Shown here one piece after another: positions 48,162 to 60,360 of a stretch of DNA of 64,000 nucleotides. Positions within the stretch are counted from its first letter, which is position 1. Every line of letters starts with the position of its first letter. The DNA is taken from assembly GCA_930367215.1 (NCBI GenBank), contig OV884056.1, positions 278,610,067 through 278,674,066 on the forward strand. The letters are read 5' to 3'. The notes beneath the pieces are model-generated. The model saw only the letters and a list, made by a program, of their open reading frames with translations. It had not been told where the DNA came from and did not search any database. Made by a program: the position numbers and the translations under genes. The stretch is from Pollenia angustigena (Eukaryota > Arthropoda > Insecta > Diptera > Polleniidae).

Positions 48162-48169
48162 TATAAAAG
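48162..48169 (+). promoter_or_regulatory. TATA box (TATAAAAG)
   Basis: A consensus TATAAAAG, with an initiator-like TCACTT at 48194-48199 about 33 nt downstream, near the usual spacing. TATA-like strings are common by chance in such AT-rich DNA. The GC-containing context and the donor downstream raise the likelihood. Confidence 0.45.
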
Positions 48170-48195
48170 GCCTGTGATGCGTTCTTAAGAACATC

Positions 48196-48427
48196 ACTTT
48201 TATTTCGAACGCGCCAAACAACACTGGTCAGCCAAATACGGAAATTTGTTCTCTTAAAAAACCCTTTAAAAGAAAAAACAAAAAGTTAAATAAAATCAAA
48301 AAAAAAGAACATTTACGTGCAATTTTCGTAAATAGAAACAAATAAATAAAAATTTCAAACAAACGTGATTTGAAATTTATTATTTGTGTGATTGAGTGCG
48401 TGTGTTTTAAATTAAAACAAATAGTTG
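48196..48427 (+). other. Putative non-coding first exon
   Basis: Runs from the initiator-like site to a good splice donor (TTG|GTGAGT, with GT at 48428). No credible start codon or protein is seen, so it would be a 5' untranslated exon with the coding part beyond the window. No matching acceptor was identified to the right. It could be spurious. Confidence 0.3.
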
Positions 48428-48429
48428 GT

Positions 48430-49440
48430 GAGTGTCTGCCATTAATTTTAAAAATTAAAAAAAAAAAAGATAAATAAGAAACAGTCAAATGAAATTTAGA
48501 TTTTAAAATGATTTAAAACCATACAAACAGTATTATCTAATAAAAAAAAACTATTTGTTGGTCATTCATCACCAACAAAAACCAAAAATATTAAAAAAAA
48601 AATTTTCAATAAAATACGTGTTTAATTAAATTTTTGTTTTCAAAACTTTTTTGTCTGTTTCAAATTGAAAAACAACAATAAAGGAGGAACAAAGAAAAAA
48701 AAAACATTGCCAACCATTTTCCCAGCCATTGTATGAACATTTATATCCTGTGGGTATTTATCCTTTTTTGTGGGCAAATTGACTCTGTAGCTAAACTGAA
48801 AATTAAAATTAAAAAAAACAACAAAAAAACCTTAAAATGGAAAGTTTGTTAGTTTAAACTGCAACTAGAAATTTCAATTAAATTTTTTTCATATTTTTTT
48901 GAATGTTTTTTTTTTCAAAGAAATTGAAAAGAATGAGTTTTATTTTTTTTTAACTCGTTTGTAGTTTTTTTTTATGTTAGGAGTAAAATACTTAACATTT
49001 CAAATACTAATTTGGAAGTTTACCAAGAAGAGCTGGAAATGTCTTAAGTGTTTTAAAATATGGAATAAACAAAATTGAGGAAGTATTTAAAATTTATCGT
49101 CGGCTTCATATGCAAACCTGCTTGATCCACTTTTAAAGTAAATAAAGATTTTAACGCCGCGTGGTAGAGAAAGATACGCCTCTTCGAATAGCATGTACTT
49201 TTTTCAATTTGAGTCTTGAAGTGTGTTAAATCAACTATATTTTTGGTTTTTCTCTCGAGCCACACATATGGAATATAAAAAGTTTTTTGTCTTTCCTGTA
49301 AAATTTACTGAAAGGGAGTTAGCAGGTTTGCAATTTAAGCCGACGTTATATTAATTTCTTATTGTACATTAATTTTTTTTAATAATTATCTGAGACGAAT
49401 TCCAACTTTATTTCAAAAATTTAAGAATTTGTATAATTTT
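48430..49440. other. AT-rich stretch, possible intron
   Basis: Long A and T runs and no coding frame. If the exon at 48196-48427 is real, this begins its first intron. Confidence 0.35.
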
Positions 49441-49929
49441 AATTAGGCTTAAGTTCATCAAATTTAATTTTCATTATATTATTTTTTTATGAAGAAAGGA
49501 ATTTTACAACATGAAAATTAATTAAAATTGTTATTGATAATCTTTCATTCTTTACCGTGGCCGGGGCTCGAGAAGACAGAAGAAGTAAGAAAAAAACATG
49601 TAAAATCAATTAAAATGGATAATCATTCAGAAAACCAAAGTTCGATTTACTAGAGGTTAAAATACAATTTGGTTTAAGGATTGATGTTTTACTATTGACG
49701 TCAGCAGTCGTCTAGGCTGCGAGTGTAAGACGGCAAATCCATCTGAGGAGATCGAGTGATTGCGATCGAAACATGCCATGGTAACCTGCCGGCCAGGGTT
49801 CGAACCCCGGCCACGGTCAAGAATGAAAAATGATCAATAACAATTTTAATTACTTTTTATGTTGTAAAATTGCTTTCTTCATAAAAAATTATTTAATGAA
49901 AATAAAATTTGATGAACTTAAGCTTAATT
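49441..49929. mobile_element. Foldback element with arms of about 125 bp and a tRNA-like B box
   Basis: The left arm (49441-49567, 'aattaggcttaagttcatca'...ACCGTGGCCGGGG) pairs with the right arm (49803-49929). Next to the right arm, GGTTCGAACCC (about 49797) is a perfect Pol III B-box consensus, and GGCCAGGGTTCGAACCCC can fold like a T-arm. No full tRNA cloverleaf can be drawn. A related copy lies at 60121-60360. Confidence 0.75.
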
Positions 49930-51151
49930 AAAAATATTAAAAATTTGGATTAAAAACCATGAATAGTTCAACTAAATAACCACGATACTAATTAATTTGA
50001 ATAATTTTGAATTTTTTTTTTACATTTGGAGCAAAACATTTACACCATTATTCATCGAGTTTCAAAATATTCCACTGGAATTTCAAAATTTCACAGTGAA
50101 ACGCATGTTTGGCTTCAATTTCTAAAAGTAGTAACTAATCGAATAATCGAAACCAGCACAAGTCCGTTTCGATTTTGTTGGCTTAGCTCGGACTAAGGCT
50201 TAGATTGTTTTGCGATTTGGAAACACTAGATGCAGTTTTCCAATCGGTTAACAGTTTACAGACTGGAGGAATATTAATATGGATATTCGGTCAGTCCGTT
50301 TAGAACTGCTTTATTATAGTCAGGTTCTTACACAAACAAACAAAAATATGTATGTATAAGGTGAACGCTAGATATCAAAATAAAATAAATTGACCCAAAT
50401 TTGTACAGAAAAGTTGTAGTGCTGCAGGAGGTCTCATCAAAATAAAATTTATATAGTGGTGCAATGTTTGTGTTACATAAAAAGTCATTCTTCAGTTGTG
50501 GCAAAACGTATATTTAATAGGAATATTTTTAAGTTTTAACTTTCACTGATATTTTTAAATAATTTAAATAGTGTTTGATTTTTAATTTTGATTTGCAATT
50601 GCCAAATTGTCTTATATCTGTCTATTTACATATAATAGATAATATACATTAACATCTTGAGATTATCCTTTAAAAACATAAGTAGACAAAGTTGGGGCTA
50701 CGGTAAAGCTGAACAACTTTTGTGGACATTTCAATGCAATCTGAACGTGCCTGGGCACCGTAAATAGCTTATAAAAAGCACTTTGTTGATACAAAATGTC
50801 GTTTTTGACGCTTATACTAAAGGCCCAACCACAATGTGCTTAAGTTGGCTTAAGCGAATGAGCGAATACGTCTACATTATGTGAGGCAAACCATATTGAA
50901 CTTAAGGAAACTTTTTGCTAAGTTTAGTGAAACGGTTACTGCTTAAGCAAGGTGCGAATCTTATCGCACATTCCGTACGGAATCAAATGTTTTTTTATTT
51001 TGTTTTTGTTTTCTTTAATACATTTGAGAGACTTTTTGTTAATTTTTGACAGAATGTTCAGCAAGGCTATGCATATAATGGTTGAGCCTTAAGATTTTTT
51101 GTTTGTTAAAATAGTATGCTAATCTTCTCTGTTATGGTGCAATATTTACTC

Positions 51152-51187
<36 letters not shown>

Positions 51188-51311
51188 AAGTGCTATCATT
51201 TCAAAAGTTTCTAGTAGGCAAACAAATCATTCCAACAAGGTCAGCTCCACATTTTTATTCTACGCAAAGAGCAGCGACTTTCAGGTTTTCCATATAAATT
51301 ACATGTGAAAT
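49930..51311. other. Non-coding stretch
   Basis: No gene or element ends recognised. Contains a 33-bp T run (51154-51186). Confidence 0.4.
51154..51186. repeat. T33 homopolymer
   Basis: Thirty-three uninterrupted T. It could be the poly(A) tail of a minus-strand retrocopy, but no coding sequence adjoins it. Confidence 0.9.
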
Positions 51312-53290
51312 TTGTATACCCTCCACCATAATTAGTTGTGAAGAGGGTATATTAAGTTTGTCATTCCGTGTGAAACTTTTTTATTATTCATCTCAGACCC
51401 CATAAAGTATGTATATTCTGGGTCCTTGAGTAATTCAAAGTCGATTTAGCCATGTTCGTCTGTCTGTCCGTCTGTTCGTCTGTTGAAAACACGCTCACTT
51501 TCGAAAAACTCAAAAGAAATGAACAAGCTTGGCGGCAAATTGCTTGTAGTTACCCTAAGCAGTTTGGGATTGAAATCCAGCAAAATCGGTTCAGTAGGAC
51601 CAGAGCTATGAATCAAAATGTGGAACCACCATCTAAAAAAATTGATAATTTTGTTACAAAAAGTAACATAAATGCTGGAACAAGGCACGGAATGAGATAA
51701 GATTTTGCAGAAATTTGTTTTATTTGACTGGAAATCACGCTGTTAAATTTCGTGAAGATCCGTCCATAATTTACCCTAAGCCCCATATAAACACTACTCC
51801 CGGAAAACAGTTTATTACGCCTAAAACCGTAAAAAATAATGCTAGCGCAACAAAATTTGGTACGTCATAGTTTTTTAGGACTAGATATAATACTGTGAAA
51901 TTTCGTGACGATCGCTACATAATTTACCTTAGGCCCCATATAAACCCTACACGCAAAGAAATAACATGGTTGATACAATCAGAATCGCAAACTATCATTA
52001 ATGTTTGTGGTTATGATTGTGTCAAACACGTCTTGAGTAACAATATATGTTCAGAATAATGTTATAGCTAATTATTGTCTCAAACATATTATTGTGTTCA
52101 GAAGAAAAACGCAAACGATTATTCAAACCATGTTTCTATATTTCCTAACACCATGCAACATGTCTATTTTAACATTTTATATGGTTGTCACAATAAAACC
52201 AATAAAATATTTAATATCAAGAATATATTTTTTATTAAAAACACATATATAATTCAAATACATATAAAGTATATACATATATTAAAAAAATAACATTAAA
52301 TACATAAATTTAGCACTTGTAAAAATAAAGTTAAGACAAACTTACTTTTTTTCTATTAAAAAATCCACTATTTTATTACACTCTGGAACACCAATTGAAA
52401 TAATTTCCAAGACGGCTTCAATGTTGTAGGTTTTCTTGGCTGTTAGAAAGGCAACGTTATTGCATATTTATACTTGATTATAATTTTATATTAATAACTT
52501 ACCTGTTTCAATAAACTAATTTATTTTGTAAGTTTTGCATCGCAGCATGGCCTTTTTCTCCCGAAAAACTTCTTAATTATTTTGTTATCATCCATGTTTG
52601 CCGATTAACTGATGCTCGCGGACGGAAAAAATTTTGTTTCTTTATAAACACACACTATTGGTTTTAACAATAAATGTTTGCTCATTTAGATAATGTATTT
52701 TAAAGCAAACAAAAATTATGGTATTAAACATACCTTTTGTGTGCAACTAGTATTATGATTTTAAATGTATAGTTGAAAATATATTTATTGTAGCAGCAAA
52801 CATTTCCCATAATTTAATATGTTTAGCTAGATCAGAGTAACTTTTTAGGTGTAAAACACCATAAAATATGATTATACTGATTTTAAAAATGTTAAGGACA
52901 AAAAATATTTTTTAAAATTATATTAGGACTATAATAAAATTATTAGGGTAAACATAAAAGGCAAATATGAATAAAAATGGTCGTAGTGACCACTCAGTAA
53001 TCATGTTTTTTCTCTGCGTGTACTACCGGAAAACAGTTTAGTATGCCTAAAACCGTAAAACATAATGCAATAATAACAAATTTTGGCTCGTCACAGTTTT
53101 ATAGGACTATAAATGATACTGTGAAATTTTGTGAAGATCCGTACTTAATTTACCCTAGGCCCCATAGAAACCCTACTCCCGGAAAACAGTTTAGTACACC
53201 AAAAACCATAATTAATAATGTTATCATAACAGAAATTGGTACGTCACAGTTTTAAAGGACTAGAAATGACGCTGTGAAATTTCGTGATGA
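51312..53290 (+). mobile_element. Repeat element with 150-bp tandem units, interrupted
   Basis: Begins 'tataccctccaccataatta' and has a 'gtctgtctgtccgtctgttc' core, then about four units of 147-153 bp, each with 'gaaatttcgtgaagatcc', 'atttaccctaggccccatat' and 'cccggaaaacagtttagta'. One unit is split by the insertion 51950-53020. The same unit occurs inverted at 13380-14190 and singly near 36000. Tandem units of this length inside an end-defined repeat resemble DINE/Helitron-type elements; that label is inference. Confidence 0.6.
51950..53020. mobile_element. TA-flanked TIR insertion, ends CACGCAAAGAAATAACATG
   Basis: The left end CACGCAAAGAAATAACATG (from 51950) and right end CATGTTTTTTCTCTGCGTG (to 53020) are complementary with a few mismatches. 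TA lies on both sides. Removing the insert restores the tandem unit (...aaaccctacTaccggaaaac...), which proves insertion. The 1071-bp body is AT-rich with no transposase. Confidence 0.82.
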
Positions 53291-55381
53291 AATCCAGGTT
53301 TTCCACCGCTTTCCAGCTACCTCGACCTTTCATTCGGCCTTATGATGTAGGCGTTGCAACGCGTTGTAGTTAACGCCCTAGTCGTTTTTTGTAATAGGTT
53401 AAAGAAAACAGGTTGTGTGTTACTTTAATCTATTATAAAAGAGCGGCTCAGGCGTAAACGACACTTAGACAATTAGCTCACCCGCTAATATGCCTGCTCC
53501 GACATCATCACCCATTTCACGTCCACACTGAATCATTACAGAATTAATCTCATAGCTAAACACACCTTTTCCAAAAAAAAAAAAAAAATTCTCCCCTTAT
53601 AAAAGCATTTTTTTTTTTGCATGCACTTGTTTTCCCCAGAGAATGTGACATCAAAAGATTGAGAATAATTTTTGTATTTCATTACATCCCCCGGGAATAA
53701 GAAATGGGATATCTTATGCTTTTCGTTAGGCTTAATGATATTGACTATGCAGACTGCTTAAATATAAACATGTGACTATGGAGAGCAAGCTTCGCGCCAT
53801 AGTCGATTATGCTTTATTTTCTTCCCAAAGACCAAAGTTATGCGCTTTTTTATCAAACAACATTGCTCTTACCCAGTAAAAAATATAACTTACTGGTAAA
53901 CAGTTTCGTAAAGGAGAGAAGCACAATACCCCCCTACAAAAATGCTCACAAGAGGCATGATTTTTATATAGCGAATCTCCACTTGGAAGCACTCCTTTTT
54001 TTGAAACAAATTGATGACTAATTTCGTAAAAAAAGTGTTGTGTTCTGTAATATTTCGGCAAGCATATTTTTAAATCATTGCAATACAACCTGCTTCCATG
54101 TAAGGAATAAGCAAAAGCACTTAGTACTTTGTTCTTGAATTTTTACTGGAAAATAACGATTTTAATTATTCACTTACAACCTGCATAAGTAAGCAGGGAT
54201 AATGCGAAGCTATTCAAACAATTTTTATTTACTTAAATTAAAAATTCACATCAATAGTATTCACCGCGCATATAAGTACCAGCGCTCATGTACTTTTCTT
54301 GCTTCCAAAAACCTTAAAATTTTTTACTGGAAAAGATCAATGGCATTTTACTTAAAGAGATGAAAACATTCTGTAATCTTGGTTGTATAATCGAGAAACA
54401 AAGTGGCTATAGTGCTGACGTCCGATAAAGAGTATAGAAATCAAAACAAGCGTTCAGGACGAAACAAAACTGATTTTAAATTTTAATGTTAATGCCGTCC
54501 ATATATTTGGGTGCGAAACTTGCAGTGTTGCTTGTTCAAGTGTGAATGCGCTACAGCTGTTAATTAAGGCATGTTTACATGGTAATTCATACAACATTTA
54601 AAAAATTTTGTTGAACATTTAAAAAAGTTATGTTGAACAAAAACATCTTGGAGAAGAAGAGAATACAGATGCAAAATTTGACATTTAATTTATTTTTTTT
54701 TTAACCATTTAAGAGACTTATATATTCTTATCACACCAGAGGTGTATTTTAAAATAAACATTGGCAGCACTTACATTTTATATTGAAGGTCTTAGCATTT
54801 TTATACATTTACAAAAACAACCAAAATCAACACAGGAAATTTTCATGTTGTTTTTGTAAATATTGTAGAACTCAAAACATCAGCTTTTTTTTGCCATTAA
54901 CGAACGCAGCTGTTTAATATCTTTGCTTTCACTTTACCTATACCATACGTGTAAACATTAGAAATACTTACAACACACTTTTGTTCTCTTTTCTTAAATA
55001 ATATTTTGATTCCATAAAGCCCTTATACTTTGTATTACCATATAAATATGACTTTGCAAAGACTGCCTAGAATATTTTGCCCAAACAAAATCTCCAAATC
55101 TCGGCTATGGAAGTTTACACATGAGATTCCAAAATAAACAGAAGTGCAAAAGCGCAAATAGCCTTACTCTTAGCAATAATGAAAATAATATTGCCAAGAA
55201 GGCAGTGGAATGCAGTCCAATGAAACGACAAATGGAGGAAGGAATAAAGAAAGTCTGATTTAGCTAAACTGAAATGCGGCCATATGTTTCTCAAAAGAAA
55301 AAGAATAAAAAATTCTATAAATAATTGCGACCTACGGCAAACGATAACAACGATATTATTATAACCTACGATTATAATATG
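53291..55381. other. Non-coding stretch
   Basis: 53320-53560 is GC-richer ('gtaggcgttgcaacgcgttg', 'tataaaagagcggctcagg') and could be a retrotransposon LTR fragment, but no partner or primer site was found. Open frames at 53807-54088 on both strands lack domains. The last 60 bases are an AT-rich 'cgataataacgatatt' repeat into which the next element inserted. Confidence 0.35.
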
Positions 55382-55389
55382 ATTCTTTC
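55382..55389. repeat. Left 8-bp target duplication ATTCTTTC
   Basis: An exact copy occurs at 58348-58355. Confidence 0.92.
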
Positions 55390-56269
55390 CAGGGCTGTGG
55401 AGTCGTCAAGAAATAGTTATAACTCCGACTCCGACTTCTTTTGCTGTAATTTTTTAAGTACGACTCCGACTCCTACTCTAACATAGCATTATTCATGAGA
55501 CTAGTTCTTATTTGACTTTAAACTATTTTTTTAATTCAGAACCTTTTAAATGGCTAAATATAGTAAGAAAATGATTCTGTAAAAATTTCAAATCGATATT
55601 TTAATTCTAACGTGCCGCATTGAGCTTTAACATATGAGGAGGAAAGCTGGAAAAATATGCAAAACATATAGCGCCCGATTAAATAGACCAAATGAGTTCA
55701 ACTTTTTTGATTCTAAAGTGTTATGTCATTCTTGCCTAATAACTAAACAGTTGAAAATTTTAAACCAACTGAAATAATGAAAAATAATGGATTTAATTTT
55801 GGAACGAACGAGTTTTGTTACGAACTTTCGAAACATACGAGTTTTAATTCAATCCGTATGGGATCATTAAACTTTAGTATATTTTAAAAGTTATATTAAT
55901 TTATTAAATTTATGCAAGCAGTGCTAAAAAATGTAACAATAGTTCTGTAGGGGAGACGTTAGGGCATTAGACGTTAAGGGCATCAAGTGTACTAAGTATT
56001 GTTTACCACAGCATTTGTAGAGACAAAGAACATCATAAGTTCTTTTTCGTAAATTGTGAAGTGAGGTCTTTTGTTTTTAATATACATGAATTCAAACACT
56101 GCCATTTTGGTCTTGTTTAATTTATTTAGTTAAATATTTCGACCAACTTTGTTAATCATTCTCATATGTTCTACTAAAAATTTCCGATATTTTGGTATAT
56201 AAGTCATATCCATAGCACATATGGCAGCCCTAAAATTTAGGTTTTTATACAATTTTTAATTTTTTTTTG

Positions 56270-56745
56270 TACGGGAGGTACCACGCCCACTTCTCCAATC
56301 CCGCCCACATTTTGTGGGATACTGTATATGGATATTCTTAATGTTTGTACCTAATTTCGAATTTTTGGCTCTTCCCGTTCTCAAGATATAAAGAAATAAA
56401 AAAATGCAACAACAACAAGGGATTTTTGGGCAAAATCAGAGGCAGTCGTGGTTTTTTGCTCATATCTCCGTCATTTTTGGACCGATCTGGCTGAATTTCA
56501 ATAGCAAACTTAAACGGAGTATATGTGACATAAATATATATCAACCTAGTCCACATCATTTCTGGGGTTTTCGGAAAACCCATTTCAACATACACACGGA
56601 CAGATGGACAGACGGACAACCGGATTTGAACTTCCCTCTTCATAAGGACCCAGAATATATAAAATTTATAGGGTGTAGGATCAATATTTTGGAACATACA
56701 AACGGAATGACAATGATTTTCGGTGAAGGGTATAAAAATATTGAA
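56270..56745 (+). repeat. Dispersed 'gacagacggacaaccgga' repeat nested in the hAT element
   Basis: Contains 'ggaggtaccacgcccacttc', 'cacggacagatggacagacg' and 'gaagggtataaaaa' at its end. The overall plan matches the repeats at 16150 and 51312. It lies wholly within the hAT element, so it is younger. Confidence 0.65.
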
Positions 56746-57334
56746 AAATTAAAGTGAAAATGTTCACAATGCAATAATTACGGTTCATTAACTTATGGTT
56801 CAATAACATTGCCAATGCTGTTGGTCGAACTTATCTGGGGTTCTGGTAGTATTGATATATGTAACTTCTCCCCCCTTTAGACTAGAATTCTCCTGAATTC
56901 TTTTATCCAATTTTACTTTTATGTATTTTGGTCTAATGAAAAAAATAATAATTTTTACAATAACAATAATAATTATAAATATATACATACATCCATAAGT
57001 TAATTTTGTATGATATTTCAGTTCTTGAATATTTCTTACATTATATTGGTGTTCTTTTTCAATTTGTTCAAATGAAATCTTATGTGTAAAATTTTGAGCT
57101 TTGTTTGTATTTTAAATTATTTGTCTTTCTTCTGTAGTCTCTGCAATATTTGAAAAAAATTATCTTTTGTCCTTATTGAACAGTTATTGACATTGATTAA
57201 ATAATTTCCATTTAAAATATTTTACCATATTTTGCAGAAACTACATTATCTTTATTAAAACATGCAGATGCGCCTTCAGTTGTTACTTCTACAATTTTTA
57301 TAACACGTTTTGAAGAGAAACGTTTCGTAAAAAA

Positions 57335-57811
57335 TTGTATTATTTCTGGGAAATAGCACCCCTTACTTGGTGCTGTTTGTATCAAGAGCCTTTTATAATA
57401 AAATTGTTTAAAGATATCATCGACATAAAAAAAACATGTAAGGATCATATAAAATATTCGGAGAGAGGCAAATTTTTGAATTCCTTAATTCGGCTCAATT
57501 TCATTAGCAATATCTTGGCGAAATTCAAAAAATTAACCAGCGAGTTTTGTTACAGAAATTTTAGGTCACATAAAAACATAGAATATCGATTTTCATACAA
57601 AAATAACATTTTAAATATGTGTGTGTGTCAAGAACTTTTTTCCTTTTTGTTTGGAAATCGATATCCAGTTTTCTCCGTAAATTGTGATTCAAATCAAAAG
57701 TTGTGCACCGATTTCAATGAAACAACCCTCATTTTACTTGATAATGATAAACTAAAGGTTTTAGACAAAAACTGTGATTTTTGTCGCGTCTTTATTTTTT
57801 ATGAATTTTAA
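57335..57811 (+). CDS. Unassigned 158-codon open frame inside the hAT element
   Basis: A frame with no stop for 158 codons in AT-rich DNA, basic and hydrophobic: ...FKDIIDIKKTCKDHIKYS, RLNFISNILAKFKKLTSEFC, a Cys-rich patch with NMCVCQEL and DKNCDFCRVF. No hAT motif (no dimerisation block, no catalytic Asp motif I can place) and no recognised family. The start is not well defined, because coding-like sequence extends upstream in another frame (57235-57330). It may be a decayed internal gene of the element or chance. Confidence 0.3.
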   Translation: MYYFWEIAPLTWCCLYQEPFIIKLFKDIIDIKKTCKDHIKYSERGKFLNSLIRLNFISNILAKFKKLTSEFCYRNFRSHKNIEYRFSYKNNILNMCVCQELFSFLFGNRYPVFSVNCDSNQKLCTDFNETTLILLDNDKLKVLDKNCDFCRVFIFYEF

Positions 57812-58347
57812 AAGAACAAAAAATTGGTTTAGTTTAAAAATTTTCCTATTTTTTCTTCAAAAATTTGTAGATATCTCTGAAACTACAGGGCATATATAAA
57901 AACAATGTAAGCACGGCTTAAAGATAATATTGTTGCCGAAATTCGGTTTTTTTTTAACTGAATATGTTACACCGTTTTCAAGTTATTCCAATACAAATAG
58001 TGAAAGTGCCTTAATTTTGGCCACAACGGTATATCTCTCAAATTAGAGCTGATAAATACAAATGGAGATTAGATTTGAAATCAGCGACCTTAAATTATTA
58101 AAAATTTGCAAACAAATTTCAGAGCGCACAAAACAAGTTCAAATTTGTTCCCTTGGGTTTTATTTGAATATGAATTGATATTTAAAAAGAATTGCTGAAA
58201 TTGGTCATTAATTTTTTTTTTTTTTTTTTGAAAAATATTACAATAAAAATTTGAATGCCAAAAAGTCGGAGTGGGAGTCCCTAGTTTTTGTGGGTACTTC
58301 GACTACGACTCCGGTACAAAAATTGCAACTCCGACTCCACAGCCCTG

Positions 58348-58355
58348 ATTCTTTC
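58348..58355. repeat. Right 8-bp target duplication ATTCTTTC
   Basis: An exact copy of 55382-55389. Confidence 0.92.
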
Positions 58356-58990
58356 AGATATGTTATGATTACTTTTAACCATAACGTAATCACTATGTAT
58401 CATAATATGAACATTTCGTAACTTATTACGATTACCATGATAAGAATATGAATGATGTAATATTACGAATATATTTGGTCATAATATGATTTAATAATAA
58501 TCGTTATATGTTGACTACAATCATGAATCTTATCATAACAGATATGTTGCTCTTAGAATATGATTACCACAACCATTCTTTGCATGCACACTACAATAGT
58601 GTATAGGGTATCATGAGGTGCTGCTTATGTGTGTATCACTAAATAATATTGGCCCCAGACCCACCTTTAAGTATACCGATCAACCAAGAAGTACATACTT
58701 TGAAAGTCGACTGAAAATTTGTCTCTAACTTCTGTGGCGTAGGCACGGCTGCTAGAAAAACTGATTTTGCGTTTCTTAAATTCAAATTTTTTTTTTAAAT
58801 GACACAGTTTGTACTAATTTTGAAAAGTTAAAGTACTATGCAATGACGATTTAATTAAAGAAGTTTGACCAATTCGGCCATTGTTTTTGCAAAATTTGCC
58901 GACTTTCGAAATATTTTATCTGGCAGCTCTGGGTGTGGGGTATCAAATGGTCTGGCTTGACCGACCTTCCTTCCTTCTTACTGATTTTCA
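58356..58990. repeat. AT-rich repeat split by the hAT element, then an old dispersed repeat
   Basis: 58356-58580 continues the 'cataatatgatt / cgtaatattacg' motif seen at 55330-55381, so both sides were one element before insertion. 58590-58740 ('acactacaatagtgtatagg', 'aagtataccgatcaaccaag') is an old copy of the 16150-type repeat. Confidence 0.55.
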
Positions 58991-60120
58991 TATTGTTCTG
59001 TATATTTGTGTGGAGCTGAAAATCTTTGATTTTATATTAATATTTTTTAAACAGAGTTTTTTTTGTTTTAAATTAAAATACAAACAAAAAAAAAAAAAAA
59101 TATTTAATTTAAATATTTCTTCGCAGCTGTTTATCGCTTAATTTAAAATTCCTTTTCATTCTTCAGCTTTTATTTTTTTCCTAGTTGTCTGTTTTTAAGT
59201 ATCAGTGTTAAAAATTAAATTATGCGTTTATTTTTTTAAACCCCAAAAAAATTACCATATTTAAAAAATTTTTACCATTAGTATAGTTTTCACTTAAAAA
59301 AAGCATAAAAAATTGTTGCTTTTGTACAACTGTCACTGCAAAAAATAACGTATTTTAAGGCTTTTTCAAGTGTAATGAATTGTAGTGATTTATCATGGTC
59401 GAGTTTAAACACACAAAACAGAAAGTGAAACAAGAGAACGAAAATGGAAAAAAATTGCATAAAAAATTCAACAGTCTAAATAAAAATTTTTTTTTTTTAA
59501 ATCTGGAGAAAAACATAAAAACATGCTGTAGAACAAATGTTTTGTATTAAACTTTTTTAAATATCTACCCTTCAATGGATAAACGTTTTATGGCCTGGTA
59601 ACACATGAGTTTTAAATTTGTTTTTTCACTGTTTTATTGGCTTTCTAATCAATCTTTTCGTATAAACCTAATTATAGTTTTGTTTTCCGAAACCTCTTCA
59701 ATATCATTTAAGCTCTTCTTCTTCTTACCCCCTTCCTTCTTTCAACTGATGGCAATGTAAAAAAATGTCTGATTCATTTTTGCTTTGATCATCTTAAATA
59801 AATGCAAATTATTCTTTAATTGAATAAAAAAAAGTTCATTTAATTTTTTTTTTTCTTAATTTTCTCTTACTCGTTATTGGGTTGTTCAAAAGTGCATTTC
59901 AACAATTAAATTTATGTAAGACGAGTAAATGAATTGTCTTTGAATGGGCAGCGATTTGAGGACTGTTTCTACTTTTTTTTTTTGCATATCATTGAAATAA
60001 TTAAAGATAAATTTTTGTTATTGAATTAAAATTTTACTGTAAAATTTTAAACAATAAGTTTTCTTGGGGTTATTTTTGAATTATTTATGGTTTTTAATCC
60101 AAATTAGATTTTTTTTTTTA
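58991..60120. other. AT-rich non-coding stretch
   Basis: Many A and T runs, nothing recognised. Confidence 0.4.
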
Positions 60121-60360
60121 AATCAGGCTGAAGTTGATCAAATTTAATTGTCATTTAATTATTTTTAATGAAGAAAGAAATTTTACAATATGAAAAATGA
60201 GTTAAAATTTATTGATAATTTTTTTCTTGACTGAACGAGGGGTTGAACTCGGGCCGAACTCCGATCGAACTTACATGTTTCTTGAAAACCGACATTCTCA
60301 TCATCAGAGTTCTTTGCAGTTGTAAGAGTGCGCAGTGACGAAAAAGGGGGGTAACATTTT
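60121..60360. repeat. Partial copy of the B-box foldback family
   Basis: 'aatcaggctgaagttgatca' to 'attgataatttttttcttga' matches the left arm of the 49441 element, followed by GGGGTTGAACTCGGG, a degenerate B-box region, and then 'ttgtaagagtgcgcagtgac', which matches the first copy's interior. No right arm is found. Confidence 0.6.

Larger units (their letters stand above)
55390..58347. mobile_element. hAT-type element, 2958 bp, complete ends, perfect 8-bp duplication
   Basis: The ends are CAGGGCTGTGGAGTCG and CGACTCCACAGCCCTG (16 bp, perfect), followed on both sides by clusters of 'actccgactcc'. ATTCTTTC flanks both sides. The CAGGGCTGTGGAGTCGG-type end is a widespread hAT terminus. The body has no recognisable hAT transposase, contains a nested repeat (about 56270-56745) and has one long unassigned frame (57335-57811). 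It is probably non-autonomous or a heavily decayed copy. Confidence 0.9.

Noticed and set aside
49797..49815. A functional tRNA gene at the GGTTCGAACCC
   Set aside because: No acceptor stem, D arm or anticodon arm can be drawn within 75 bp upstream. The complementary ACCGTGG lies about 250 bp away in the other arm of the foldback.
51452..51700. Open frames on both strands in the dispersed repeat
   Set aside because: They arise from the 'tctgtctgtccgtctg' core of a non-coding repeat that occurs elsewhere in the window.
53437..53445. TATAAAAGA as a second promoter or LTR promoter
   Set aside because: No paired long repeat, primer-binding site or downstream gene was found.
56338..56757. 117-119-codon frames on both strands inside the hAT element
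   Set aside because: They lie in the non-coding dispersed repeat nested there and have no domain.
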